DNA of 64,000 nucleotides from an uncultured Bacteroidales bacterium (lineage in GTDB: Bacteria; Bacteroidota; Bacteroidia; Bacteroidales; Tenuifilaceae): the NCBI GenBank assembly GCA_937926785.1, contig CALBBQ010000024.1, positions 1-64,000 of the forward strand. Reading direction: 5' to 3'. This document shows, piece after piece, positions 14,865-23,592 of the stretch (positions within the stretch are counted from its first letter, which is position 1; the number at the start of each line of letters is the position of its first letter). The translations under genes and the position numbers were made by a program. Below the pieces are notes generated by a model, which had not been told where the DNA came from, did not search any database, and saw only the letters and a program-made list of their open reading frames with translations.

Positions 14865-17303
14865 ATGGCCAAAAGTAAAGCGGAAGAAACTGAGGAACAG
14901 AAAGGTAAAACGGAATCGCCTTTACATGACGAAAGGGTTCGGTTTACCATTGGGCTTTTTATTCTTTTGCTGGGATTGTATTTGCTTTTGGCATTTATTT
15001 CATATGTTTTTACCTGGAAGATTGATCAGAGCTTTGAATGGCAGTCCATTTTTTCTGGAACAGATGTTAAGGTGAGCAACTGGGGAGGAAGACTCGGTGC
15101 TACACTGTCCAATCAGTTTATGAACCACTGGTTTGGTTTACCCTCACTGGCATTTCCTTTAATATTTGTACTTTTGGGGTTAAAGCTGCTTAAAGTAATA
15201 AGACGCAGGCTTCTGAAATTCATTTTCAAAACTCTACTTGGTATCCTGGTAAGTTCACTCACCCTTGGTTTCCTGTTTAAGGATCTGGGCGGATTTATGG
15301 GTAGCGGACCTGGGGGTGCTCATGGTCTTTTCGTGTCGGACTGGCTGGCTTCGATAGTTGGAAAGCTGGGTGCGGCTTTTCTGGTATTGCTTCTGGTTAC
15401 ATCATATACCATCTACGTTTTGCCCAAATCGCTTTTCGTTTTTCAGAGCGCATTGCATCATTTTTTTAACGGGCTTAGGAGTATTTTAAAATCCTCTAAA
15501 AAGGAGAAACCGATAGCTGCTCAAACCGATACATCTCAGATGGGTACAGCGATCACTTCATCAGATCCCGACGAAAAAGTTACTGCTACTATTGATGATG
15601 TAATGCCGGATGATGACCCTGAACAAGCTATGCTCGAGGAACCCGATGAGATTGACCTAGATATTGAAATTACCGGGAATGAGGTGCAGGCAACCGTTAA
15701 CCAAACCATTATTCAACCTGAGGGTAATGATGATTTTACCATTGAACGAAAGCAGGAAAAGGAACTCGATGAGGCCGATATAAACGAAGCAGAACTTTAC
15801 GACCCAACTCTGGAGCTATCGCACTATCAAAAACCTTTGCTGGAGCTACTGGAGGATTACAAGAATACCGACTCGCCTGTTACCAATGAGGTACTTATAG
15901 AGAATAAGAATAAGATAGTTGAAACACTCTCGCATTACAAAATACAGATTGACAAGATTAAGGCTACTATAGGGCCAACCGTCACACTCTACGAGATTGT
16001 TCCTGCTCCAGGAATCAGGATTAGCAAGATAAAGAGCCTTGAAGACGACATCGCTTTGAGCCTATCGGCATTGGGCATTCGAATCATTGCTCCTATTCCA
16101 GGAAAGGGTACGATAGGTATCGAGGTACCCAATCAGAACCCCGAAGTGGTTTCCATGCACTCCATCATTAAGTCGCAGAAGTTTCAGGAGTGCAAGTACG
16201 ATTTGGCCATCGCGCTTGGTAAGACCATTTCAAATGAAATTTTTATTCTTGACCTCGCAAAGCTGCCACACCTTTTGGTTGCCGGAGCAACCGGACAGGG
16301 TAAATCCGTAGGGCTGAATGCCATTATTACATCGCTGCTCTACAAAAAGCACCCGTCAGAGATAAAGTTTGTACTGGTTGACCCCAAAAAGGTTGAGCTC
16401 ACGCTATATAGCAAGCTCGAGCGTCATTTCCTGGCAAAGCTCCCCGATTCCGATGAGGCAATTATTACCGACACACAGAAAGTGATATACACGCTCAACT
16501 CACTATGCGTGGAGATGGACAAGCGCTATGAGTTGTTAAAGCTTGCCCAGGTAAGAACCATCAAGGAGTACAACCAGAAATTTGTGGCCAGGCGGCTAAA
16601 CCCAAACAAAGGGCATCGATACCTGCCCTACATTGTTCTTGTGATTGATGAGTTTGCCGATTTAATAATGACTGCGGGCCGTGAGGTGGAAATGCCCCTG
16701 GGACGGTTAGCGCAACTTGCCCGTGCTATTGGCATACATCTGATTATTGCAACGCAACGACCCTCTACCAACATCATTACAGGCATCATTAAGGCCAACT
16801 TCCCCGCCCGAATCGCGTTCAGGGTATCGTCGATGGTCGATTCCCGCACTATTCTCGATACACCCGGTGCAAACCACCTGATAGGCCGTGGCGACATGCT
16901 GGTCTCGGCTGGAGGCGATATGGTTCGCGTACAGTGTGCATTCATTGATATACCCGAGATTGAGCGAATTACCGATTTTATCGGTAATCAACCCGGATAT
17001 CCATACGCTTATGAGCTGCCTGAGTACGTTCCCGAGGGTCAGGATAACCTACCCGATGTTGACTTGAAGAAGCGCGATGAGCTGTTTGAGGAGGCTGCCC
17101 GGCTGGTGGTTCAGTCGCAATCGGGATCAACCTCATTAATCCAACGTAAGTTCTCTATAGGCTACAACCGGGCCGGCCGAATTATGGACCAACTTGAGGC
17201 AGCCGGAATTGTTGGGCCCAGCGAGGGTAGTAAAACCCGCCAGGTTCTAATAGTCGATGAGGTGTCTTTGGAACGCATTTTGAACAGCTTATCGGGGGAG
17301 TAA
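14865..17303 (+). CDS. ftsK: DNA translocase FtsK
   Basis: The 812-residue FtsK/SpoIIIE ATPase pumps chromosomal DNA through the closing septum. The N terminus has a charged start, then four membrane segments (about 27-50, 85-105, 115-140 and 160-185). An acidic linker (about 205-320) leads to the motor: Walker A GATGQGKS at 474-481 and Walker B VIDE at about 593-596. The C-terminal winged-helix gamma domain (about 740-805, SLIQRKFSIGYNRAGRIMDQLEAAGIVGPSEG) reads the orienting DNA sites. The acidic linker is short, so the protein is compact compared with E. coli FtsK. XerD is encoded about 10 kb away on the same strand. Confidence 0.96.
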   Translation: MAKSKAEETEEQKGKTESPLHDERVRFTIGLFILLLGLYLLLAFISYVFTWKIDQSFEWQSIFSGTDVKVSNWGGRLGATLSNQFMNHWFGLPSLAFPLIFVLLGLKLLKVIRRRLLKFIFKTLLGILVSSLTLGFLFKDLGGFMGSGPGGAHGLFVSDWLASIVGKLGAAFLVLLLVTSYTIYVLPKSLFVFQSALHHFFNGLRSILKSSKKEKPIAAQTDTSQMGTAITSSDPDEKVTATIDDVMPDDDPEQAMLEEPDEIDLDIEITGNEVQATVNQTIIQPEGNDDFTIERKQEKELDEADINEAELYDPTLELSHYQKPLLELLEDYKNTDSPVTNEVLIENKNKIVETLSHYKIQIDKIKATIGPTVTLYEIVPAPGIRISKIKSLEDDIALSLSALGIRIIAPIPGKGTIGIEVPNQNPEVVSMHSIIKSQKFQECKYDLAIALGKTISNEIFILDLAKLPHLLVAGATGQGKSVGLNAIITSLLYKKHPSEIKFVLVDPKKVELTLYSKLERHFLAKLPDSDEAIITDTQKVIYTLNSLCVEMDKRYELLKLAQVRTIKEYNQKFVARRLNPNKGHRYLPYIVLVIDEFADLIMTAGREVEMPLGRLAQLARAIGIHLIIATQRPSTNIITGIIKANFPARIAFRVSSMVDSRTILDTPGANHLIGRGDMLVSAGGDMVRVQCAFIDIPEIERITDFIGNQPGYPYAYELPEYVPEGQDNLPDVDLKKRDELFEEAARLVVQSQSGSTSLIQRKFSIGYNRAGRIMDQLEAAGIVGPSEGSKTRQVLIVDEVSLERILNSLSGE

Positions 17304-17323
17304 CATCCAATAGTAAATATTGA

Positions 17324-17331
17324 TATATTTG
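17324..17331 (+). promoter_or_regulatory. -7 element for lolA-like gene
   Basis: TATATTTG fits TAnnTTTG and lies 20 nt before the ATG at 17352. It suggests the LolA-like gene can be transcribed separately from ftsK. Confidence 0.5.
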
Positions 17332-17351
17332 CATGTTTAAAAGATAATGAG

Positions 17352-17993
17352 ATGAGACTAATTTTGATTGTTTTGGCAATGTTTTTCTCGGCTGGCTCCT
17401 TTGCACAGCAGGTGAACCCCGAGAATATTGTGAAGGAGTTCAGTGAGAAGATGCAAACTATCAAGAGCCTATCGGCAACTTTCAACTTTACACTGGAGAA
17501 CTTACAGGAAAAAATAACCGATACCCACCAGGGGAAAATTTTGGCAAAAGGCAATATGTTTTACCTCGAACTCATGGGCATGGAGGTGTTTTTTGATGGT
17601 CAAACCAAGTGGCAGTTCATTAAGGAGGCTAACGAGGTAACCATATCAAAAAAGAGTCAAAAAGAGGGTAGTTTTCTGGAAGACCCCATGAAGCTTTTCA
17701 AGGACTACGACAAAAATTTCAAGTATAAATTTATTGGCGAAAGTAAAAGCAAGAACCGTACAATCTATGAGCTTGATTTTTTCCCACGCGATTTAAACCT
17801 GCCATACTCTTCGGTTAAGCTGCAGTTCGATAAAGCCACCCTGGAACCCGTGTTTATTCGCTACCAGGGGAAGGATGGCAATAACTATATCATCCAGATT
17901 AAAAATTTTAAATCCAACATACCGGTACGCGACGACCGTTTTACTTTTGATGTAAGCAAACACAAGGGTATCGAGGTAATTGATATGCGGTAG
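17352..17993 (+). CDS. LolA-like outer-membrane lipoprotein carrier protein
   Basis: The 213-residue periplasmic protein has a signal peptide at 1-18 (ending SFAQ) and a LolA-like open beta barrel: KMQTIKSLSATFNFTLEN (about 34-51), then GKILAKGNMFYLELMGMEVFFDGQTKWQF. LolA shuttles lipoproteins from the LolCDE complex to the outer membrane. Its position right after ftsK is conserved in many Gram-negative bacteria, which strengthens the call. Bacteroidota carry several LolA-like proteins, so the exact cargo is not known. cysC follows 7 nt later. Confidence 0.85.
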   Translation: MRLILIVLAMFFSAGSFAQQVNPENIVKEFSEKMQTIKSLSATFNFTLENLQEKITDTHQGKILAKGNMFYLELMGMEVFFDGQTKWQFIKEANEVTISKKSQKEGSFLEDPMKLFKDYDKNFKYKFIGESKSKNRTIYELDFFPRDLNLPYSSVKLQFDKATLEPVFIRYQGKDGNNYIIQIKNFKSNIPVRDDRFTFDVSKHKGIEVIDMR

Positions 17994-18000
17994 TCTTGAA

Positions 18001-18543
18001 ATGAACTGCATTCACCCCATTACGGTTTGGCTCACCGGACTTCCTGCAGCTGGTAAAACAACGCTTGGCGTAGGCCTTAAACATCGCTTGCAAGCTCAAG
18101 GCTTACCTGTTGTTCTGCTCGATGGCGATGCAGTTCGTAATACTTTATGCTCCGATTTAGGATTTAGTCATAGTGACAGAACAGAAAATATCCGAAGGGT
18201 TGCCAGTGTAGCAGAGCTGCTTAACAATCAAGGGTTTATTGCTGTTTGCTGCTTTGTGTCCCCCTTGCAAACTATGCGTCAGCTGGCCAGGGACATTATA
18301 GGCCCTACCCGTTTTTTTGAAGTGTATGTTGATGCCCCCCTTGATATATGCCTGCAACGCGATGTGAAGGGAAATTACCAAAAAGCGATTCAGGGCACCC
18401 TAAGCAATTTTACCGGGATATCCGATTCCTACGAACCCCCTTCCCAGCCCAACTTACGTATTAATACCGCTAAGTTAGATGCCGAGAAGTCTCTTGATTT
18501 GTTATATATCAATGTACTGCAGTGGGTGGAAAATAACCGATAG
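18001..18543 (+). CDS. cysC: adenylylsulfate (APS) kinase
   Basis: The 180-residue enzyme phosphorylates APS to PAPS, the sulfate donor for reduction or sulfation. The Walker A loop GLPAAGKT is at residues 13-20, followed by LLDGDAVRNTLCSDLGFSHSDRTENIRRVA with the family DGD and DxxxR motifs, and FFEVYVDAPLDIC. It opens a cysC-cysD-cysN run: cysD starts 29 nt later and cysN 19 nt after cysD. The start at 18001 (MNCIHPITVWLTGLPAAGKTT) gives the normal N terminus; a longer form to 17980 would overlap the LolA-like gene. Confidence 0.95.
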   Translation: MNCIHPITVWLTGLPAAGKTTLGVGLKHRLQAQGLPVVLLDGDAVRNTLCSDLGFSHSDRTENIRRVASVAELLNNQGFIAVCCFVSPLQTMRQLARDIIGPTRFFEVYVDAPLDICLQRDVKGNYQKAIQGTLSNFTGISDSYEPPSQPNLRINTAKLDAEKSLDLLYINVLQWVENNR

Positions 18544-18572
18544 TGCTATTATTGTGTGGAAATTTTAAATGT

Positions 18573-19481
18573 ATGAGTAGTAAAGTACCAATAAGCCATC
18601 TGCGCGAGCTTGAGTCGGAGGCTGTTTACGTTATTCGCGAAGTGGTGGCGCAGTTTGAGAATCCTGTAATGTTGTTCAGCGGAGGAAAGGACTCAATTGT
18701 GATGTACCATCTGGCCCGTAAGGCCTTTTACCCTGCCAAGGTCCCTTTTCCGTTGATGCATATCGACACCGGTCATAATTTTCAGGAAACACTTGATTTC
18801 CGCGATTGGCTTGTTCAGGAGACCGGCGTTCAGCTTATTGTTCGGTATGTTCAGGATTCCATTGATAAGGGTAGGGTGGTTGAGGAAACCGGCTACAATG
18901 CAAGTCGAAACAAGCTCCAAACCGTTACCCTGCTCGATGCTATTGAGGAGCTCAAGATTGACTGCGCCATGGGTGGTGGCCGTAGGGATGAAGAAAAGGC
19001 ACGTGCCAAGGAACGTTTCTTTTCGCATCGCGATGAGTTTGGCCAATGGGACCCCAAAAACCAACGGCCAGAGCTTTGGAACCTGTTCAACGGGCGTAAG
19101 AATTTAGGGGAACACTTCAGGGTTTTCCCCATCAGCAACTGGACAGAGATGGACGTTTGGCAGTATATCCTGCTCGAAAACATTGCCCTACCCTCGCTAT
19201 ACTTTTCGCACGAGCGCGAGGTGTTTGAGCGCGATGGGGTGCTATATGCCAAAACGCCATTTCTTAAAATGAAGGACACCGAGGTTGCCCAAAAGCGAAT
19301 TGTTCGTTTCCGAACCATAGGCGATGCCACTTGCACCGGCGCCATTGAATCCAAAGCTTCGTCGGTTGAGGACATAATACGCGAGGTAGCAGCCACCCGA
19401 ATTACTGAGCGTGGTGGACGTGCCGACGATAAGCGTTCCGAGGCAGCCATGGAGGACAGAAAAATCGAAGGTTACTTTTAG
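18573..19481 (+). CDS. cysD: sulfate adenylyltransferase subunit 2
   Basis: The 302-residue catalytic subunit of ATP sulfurylase joins sulfate and ATP into APS, driven by GTP hydrolysis in CysN. It is an N-type ATP pyrophosphatase: the PP-loop SGGKDS is at residues 36-41, followed by HIDTGHNFQETLDFRD and AMGGGRRDEEKARAKERFFS, and the C-terminal tail RGGRADDKRSEAAMEDRKIEGYF is typical. The ATG at 18573 gives the family N terminus (SHLRELESEAVYVIREV). It lies between cysC and cysN. Confidence 0.96.
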   Translation: MSSKVPISHLRELESEAVYVIREVVAQFENPVMLFSGGKDSIVMYHLARKAFYPAKVPFPLMHIDTGHNFQETLDFRDWLVQETGVQLIVRYVQDSIDKGRVVEETGYNASRNKLQTVTLLDAIEELKIDCAMGGGRRDEEKARAKERFFSHRDEFGQWDPKNQRPELWNLFNGRKNLGEHFRVFPISNWTEMDVWQYILLENIALPSLYFSHEREVFERDGVLYAKTPFLKMKDTEVAQKRIVRFRTIGDATCTGAIESKASSVEDIIREVAATRITERGGRADDKRSEAAMEDRKIEGYF

Positions 19482-19500
19482 TCTTTTTAATTTTATCACA

Positions 19501-20778
19501 ATGGAAGATAAAACGATTGAACGTTCATATCTGGATATGGAGCTTTTGCGTTTCACCACTGCCGGAAGCGTTGACGATGGCAAAAGCACACTTATCGGAC
19601 GTTTGCTATACGATTCCAAGGCCATTTTTCAGGACCAGCTCGAGGCAATTGAACGAGCCAGCATTAAGAAAGGGGAGGAGTACATAAACCTGGCATTGCT
19701 CACCGATGGGCTGCGCGCCGAGCGTGAGCAGGGTATTACCATCGATGTGGCTTACCGTTACTTTCATACACCCAAACGCAAGTTCATCATTGCCGATACC
19801 CCGGGACACATTCAGTACACCCGTAACATGGTTACCGGCGCTTCTACGGCTAATGCTGCTGTGATACTGGTAGATGCCCGCCACGGCGTTATAGAGCAAA
19901 CCATAAGGCATGCTTATATAGCCTCGTTACTTCGCATACCCCATGTTATCGTGTGCGTGAATAAGATGGACCTGGTAGATTTCAAACAGGATGTGTTTGA
20001 TGCAATTCAAACCCGATTCCTGGAGTTTTCAACCCATCTCGATTTGCATGATGTGCGTTTTATTCCCATTAGTGCCCTGTTAGGCGATAATGTGGTGGAG
20101 CGTTCCAGGAATATGGATTGGTACCAAGGGCCTACTTTGATGTATCTACTTGAAAATCTCTACATATCAAATGATTACAACCAGCTTGATGCCCGATTCC
20201 CGGTACAGTATGTCATTCGACCCCAATCAACGGATTTTCATGATTACCGTGGATATGCAGGCCGAATGGCCAGCGGAACGTTCAAGGTAGGCGATAGGGT
20301 TAAGGTTTTACCTTCGGGGTTCACCACAACCATTAAAGGTATCGATTTTTGGACTGATCATCTCGATACGATTACAGCGCCCCAGTCGGGGACCATTATT
20401 TTAGAAGACGACCTGGATGTATCCAGGGGCTGCATGATTATTCCTGCGGAGAATGGTATTAAGCAAGGACAGGATATCGATCTGATGATTTGTTGGCTCA
20501 GCGATAAGCCCATGGTGAATGGTGGTAAATACGCGTTGAAACATACCACCAATGACTTACGATGCATGGTGAAGGAGGTTAAGTATAAGGTGGATATCAA
20601 TACCCTGGAAAAGAATTACGACGATAAGAATATCGGTATGAACGATATTGCATGCATTTCCATACGCACCACCAAATCCTTGTTCTACGATTCGTACCGC
20701 CAAAATCGGGTAACCGGCAGCTTGATTCTTATAGATGAGGGCACAAACGTTACGGTAGGAGCCGGAATGATCCTATAG
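19501..20778 (+). CDS. cysN: sulfate adenylyltransferase subunit 1 (GTPase)
   Basis: The 425-residue GTPase subunit of ATP sulfurylase is an EF-Tu-like protein. G1 is GSVDDGKST at 22-30, G3 is DTPGH near 100, and G4 is NKMD near 157. Two beta-barrel domains follow. There is no fused C-terminal APS kinase domain, consistent with the separate cysC two genes upstream. Sulfate reduction genes (cysH, cysI) are not in the window, so PAPS could also feed sulfotransferases. The 3' end overlaps the convergent Nudix gene by 6 bp, and its terminator lies inside that gene. Confidence 0.96.
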   Translation: MEDKTIERSYLDMELLRFTTAGSVDDGKSTLIGRLLYDSKAIFQDQLEAIERASIKKGEEYINLALLTDGLRAEREQGITIDVAYRYFHTPKRKFIIADTPGHIQYTRNMVTGASTANAAVILVDARHGVIEQTIRHAYIASLLRIPHVIVCVNKMDLVDFKQDVFDAIQTRFLEFSTHLDLHDVRFIPISALLGDNVVERSRNMDWYQGPTLMYLLENLYISNDYNQLDARFPVQYVIRPQSTDFHDYRGYAGRMASGTFKVGDRVKVLPSGFTTTIKGIDFWTDHLDTITAPQSGTIILEDDLDVSRGCMIIPAENGIKQGQDIDLMICWLSDKPMVNGGKYALKHTTNDLRCMVKEVKYKVDINTLEKNYDDKNIGMNDIACISIRTTKSLFYDSYRQNRVTGSLILIDEGTNVTVGAGMIL

Positions 20779-21216
20779 TGATTTACTGAGGCAGCCTAGG
20801 GCTGCCTCAACTATTTTTGTGTGGTCAAATGCCAGTGGGGGTAGTTTTTCGAGGGGGAACCAGTTGGCCATGGCTGCATCATCGCCCGCAGCTGGTTTTA
20901 ATGATAAATCGTGGGTTGTACCCCAAAATGCGATAGAAATATTCCTGTCGCGCGGGTCGCGATCAACCTCATCGAATGCTCCGACTTGATGCAGGCTAAT
21001 TCCTCTGATGCCGGTTTCTTCAAACAGTTCTCGGGCAGCGGCATCGGCAAGACGCTCGTGTAGTTCAGGAAACCCTCCGGGAAGAGCAAATCTTCCTTTA
21101 AAAGGCTCATGTCCTCGTTCAACTAGCAGAATATGGGTAGGGGTGTTCGTTGAATCCAGCAGAAACACTACCGCATCAACGGTAACCAGCATTCGGGGAT
21201 AGGGGTATGTATACAT
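20773..21216 (-). CDS. Nudix hydrolase
   Basis: The 147-residue Nudix enzyme hydrolyses nucleoside diphosphates linked to another group. The Nudix box runs from G48 to I70 (GFPELHE, then RELFEETGI), with all the Glu ligands for Mg present. The N-terminal start MYTYPYPRMLVTVDAVVFLL is typical of ADP-ribose or NADH pyrophosphatase-like members (NUDIX 'COG1051' type). Substrate cannot be assigned. A 39-codon membrane ORF ends 6 nt upstream and is probably in the same transcript. Confidence 0.88.
   Translation of the reverse strand: MYTYPYPRMLVTVDAVVFLLDSTNTPTHILLVERGHEPFKGRFALPGGFPELHERLADAAARELFEETGIRGISLHQVGAFDEVDRDPRDRNISIAFWGTTHDLSLKPAAGDDAAMANWFPLEKLPPLAFDHTKIVEAALGCLSKSL
20787..20818 (+). 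terminator. cysCDN terminator inside the Nudix gene
   Basis: A perfect 10-bp stem TGAGGCAGCC/GGCTGCCTCA (20787-20796 and 20800-20809) with a TAG loop is followed by ACTATTTTTG. It lies 8 nt after the cysN stop, within codons for the Nudix C terminus on the other strand. Confidence 0.75.
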
Positions 21217-21222
21217 GGCTAA

Positions 21223-21342
21223 CTATTCTTCCGGGGTGGGGTCGTCATCTTGTCTCGATTTCCGTCGGTCGCACATTTTCAGCGAAATCCAAACCGCAAA
21301 AATGATGATGACAAAGATGATGAGAATCTGATGTTTATACAT
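21223..21342 (-). CDS. small single-pass membrane protein, 39 aa
   Basis: An ATG at 21342 opens a 39-residue frame that ends at a stop 6 nt before the Nudix ATG. It begins MYKHQILIIFVIIIFAVWIS, a hydrophobic stretch long enough to span the membrane (about residues 5-21). A basic segment (KMCDRRKSR) and an acidic tail (DDDPTPEE) follow. The composition is that of a real short membrane protein, not random coding, but no family was recognised. Function is unknown. Confidence 0.5.
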   Translation of the reverse strand: MYKHQILIIFVIIIFAVWISLKMCDRRKSRQDDDPTPEE

Positions 21343-21397
21343 GATTTCTAAGCAATTCAGATACGGCAAGTTAGCTAAATGTTTGGCTAAAGTCAAG

Positions 21398-22171
21398 TCA
21401 TATCAAACGTTTTATGATTCGAAGCTTATGAGTGTAGATGTTTTTCTCCTCGTTGAATATCCCTTGATGGTCGAACCTATCGAGTCTGACAAATCCTGAG
21501 CTATGAATTATTTGCGTGGGGCCGATAAGAATTCCTACATGAGTTATGGCACCCTCAGGGTTGTCGAAGAAGGCCAGGTCGCCGGGCTGGGCATGGTTGG
21601 CAAACTCAATGGTTTCACCCAGCAAAGCTTGTTGCCAGGCATCGCGGGGTAAGAAAATTCCGGCTGTACGATAACATACCTGAACCAGCCCAGAACAATC
21701 GATGCCAAAGGGTGATTTCCCTCCCCATAGGTAGGGCGCATTAATAAAATAGTTTGCAGCTTGGGTGACCTTTAAAACTGGTTTCTCAGCGGGTTGGCTA
21801 TCCATCGATTCATCGAGTTCGAACTGCGATTGGTTTAACCAAAAACGTTTCCCTTCTGGTGAATATACAATAGCGCCGGGACTTAGGGCGTGGAATGTGC
21901 CGCTAGCAATATTTTTGGCAAAAACCACCTTATCGATCACCCTGAAATCCTTATCGTAAAATTTTCTCGCTTCGGTTTCAGCGATGGTTTCAACCAGCCT
22001 TGAATCGACCCATCCCGGATAACCATCGGGAATGCTCTCAACGCGGTACCACTGTTTAAACTCTTCAACTACTTTAACCAGCTCACCAAACAGAAGCTGG
22101 TTAACCATTTCGGTGGTTTCAATTGGTTCTTTCCGAACGGGTACTAAACTTTTTGAGGCTAGTGCCAGCAT
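21398..22171 (-). CDS. NlpC/P60 peptidoglycan hydrolase with SH3-like domain
   Basis: The 257-residue protein combines an N-terminal bacterial SH3-like region (about 1-125, with WYRVESIPDGYPGWVDSRLV at 41-60) and a C-terminal NlpC/P60 cysteine peptidase. The catalytic C159 lies in GIDCSGLVQ, H211 in THVGILIG, and a third polar residue about 12 residues later. The arrangement matches gamma-D-glutamyl-L-diamino acid endopeptidases (dipeptidyl peptidase VI type), which trim murein peptides during recycling. No signal peptide is evident, which suggests a cytosolic role as in YkfC-type enzymes. Confidence 0.88.
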   Translation of the reverse strand: MLALASKSLVPVRKEPIETTEMVNQLLFGELVKVVEEFKQWYRVESIPDGYPGWVDSRLVETIAETEARKFYDKDFRVIDKVVFAKNIASGTFHALSPGAIVYSPEGKRFWLNQSQFELDESMDSQPAEKPVLKVTQAANYFINAPYLWGGKSPFGIDCSGLVQVCYRTAGIFLPRDAWQQALLGETIEFANHAQPGDLAFFDNPEGAITHVGILIGPTQIIHSSGFVRLDRFDHQGIFNEEKNIYTHKLRIIKRLI

Positions 22172-22236
22172 TACTGCTATTTTTTGGTAAATATAGCAAT
22201 TAACCTCATTATAAACTTAACAAATGGTAATGAAAA

Positions 22237-22794
22237 CTACTGCCACATGGCTGTAATACGTGCCGTGAGGTTTTTCCCGTTTATTATGTTCTCAACATCG
22301 ACTTTTAAAGGCGATTTCAAAGTAATTTCGAGGGTGTGTTCAATCCATCCTGCTATACGTTCCATAATTAGCTTTTCATCAATGTGGAACTTTTCGAGCT
22401 GAAGAACGGCTTTTTTATCGGTGCTTTCAACCACTTTAATTTCGGCTGGTTGGTAGTAGGTCGAGAATATGCTTGAGGCTCTGCTAAGCACGAATTGGGG
22501 GGAGCTGATTCTGACGAAAATCTTGTATATCCCTTTCAACGCGATATCTGCGCTAAACCGTCCAACTTCGCGGGCGGCTTTATTGTAATCGCCCTGGAAG
22601 AATAGGTCCGCTACTTTCTGAGTAGGGATAATAACTGATTCTATGAGTGGGTACCAGGTTGTAGCATAAATAGGTTTTTCAATAATGTCTCGTGATGCAG
22701 GAGGTAATGACTTTAGCCACTCATGGTATCGATTTAAAAAGTTGACTTTTACATAATCGGGCGTGGCTTTAACAGCAGAACCTTTGATTTCCAT
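22237..22794 (-). CDS. hypothetical protein
   Basis: The 185-residue protein starts MEIKGSAVKATPDYVKVNF and has no signal peptide. It appears to have a helical N-terminal half (SRDIIEKPIYATTWYPLIESVIIPTQKVADLFF, about 37-69) and a mixed alpha/beta C-terminal half (KAVLQLEKFHIDEKLIMERIAGWIEHTLEI, about 128-157). The layout faintly recalls the DUF2378/TIGR02265 and V4R/heme-NO-binding-like folds, but no motif is decisive and the name is left open. It lies 65 nt upstream of the NlpC/P60 gene on the same strand and is divergent from the RIC-like gene. Confidence 0.6.
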   Translation of the reverse strand: MEIKGSAVKATPDYVKVNFLNRYHEWLKSLPPASRDIIEKPIYATTWYPLIESVIIPTQKVADLFFQGDYNKAAREVGRFSADIALKGIYKIFVRISSPQFVLSRASSIFSTYYQPAEIKVVESTDKKAVLQLEKFHIDEKLIMERIAGWIEHTLEITLKSPLKVDVENIINGKNLTARITAMWQ

Positions 22795-22902
22795 AGATTT
22801 TTCGATTTATTTTAACAATTTTAAACAAACTTTTGAACTTTTCAAAATCTTTTTTGAACATTAGCGATATCTCGACGTTCTAAATACACATATTATTTTG
22901 TA

Positions 22903-23592
22903 ATGAGCAGAGTATTTGATGGCAGTTCAACCATGGCCAGCCTTGTATTCTCTGAATATAATTTATTACCCGTAATCAATAGGTTTGGCATAAGGCTGGG
23001 TTTTAAGGACAAAACCATTGAACAGGTTTGCGAGGAGAATGGCGTTGAAACGAGTTTCTTCCTGGCAATTGTAAATACCTACATGAATCCGAACTACCTC
23101 CCGCATTCGGGTTTAATCGGATTTAGTCCTGGGCTAATTGTCGATTACCTGCATAAAACCCATGACTACTACCTGAACTACAGTATCCCCAGAATTGATT
23201 ATTTATTGGACGGATTGGTAAATAGTGGACAGGGAGAAGGGATGGCTTTAATCCGCAAGTTTTACAGGGAGTACAGGCATGAGTTTTTTGCTCATATCTC
23301 TGACGAAGAGGAGAATTTTTTTCCTTATGTCCGTTCTATTGTTTCAGGTAAGCCAAATGCTACCTACGCTGCTCGTACCTTTGAGCAAACCCACACTAAC
23401 CTCGACGAAAAGCTCTCGGACCTCCGCAACCTCATCATCAAGTATTTGCAACCAACCTATGACGACAACCGTTGCAACGAGTTTCTAATTGCTCTTCATA
23501 ACCTGGAAGACGATTTAAAGGATCATGCCCGCATCGAAGATTTGATTCTGGCACCCATAGTTGAACAGGTTGAGAAAGACCTCGGATTATGA
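22903..23592 (+). CDS. RIC/YtfE-like hemerythrin-domain protein
   Basis: The 229-residue protein has an N-terminal region like ScdA_N/DUF542 (about 15-60, LLPVINRFGIRLGFKDKTIEQVCEENGV) and a C-terminal hemerythrin-like helical bundle. Likely di-iron ligands are the histidines in DYLHKTHDYY, REYRHEFFAHISDEEENFFP, EQTHTNLDEKL and DLKDHARIEDLILAP. Named relatives (YtfE/RIC) repair Fe-S clusters damaged by nitric oxide or oxidants. The paired cysteines usual in ScdA_N are missing. It overlaps the following LuxR-type regulator gene by 4 nt (ATGA), so the two are translationally coupled. Confidence 0.75.
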   Translation: MSRVFDGSSTMASLVFSEYNLLPVINRFGIRLGFKDKTIEQVCEENGVETSFFLAIVNTYMNPNYLPHSGLIGFSPGLIVDYLHKTHDYYLNYSIPRIDYLLDGLVNSGQGEGMALIRKFYREYRHEFFAHISDEEENFFPYVRSIVSGKPNATYAARTFEQTHTNLDEKLSDLRNLIIKYLQPTYDDNRCNEFLIALHNLEDDLKDHARIEDLILAPIVEQVEKDLGL

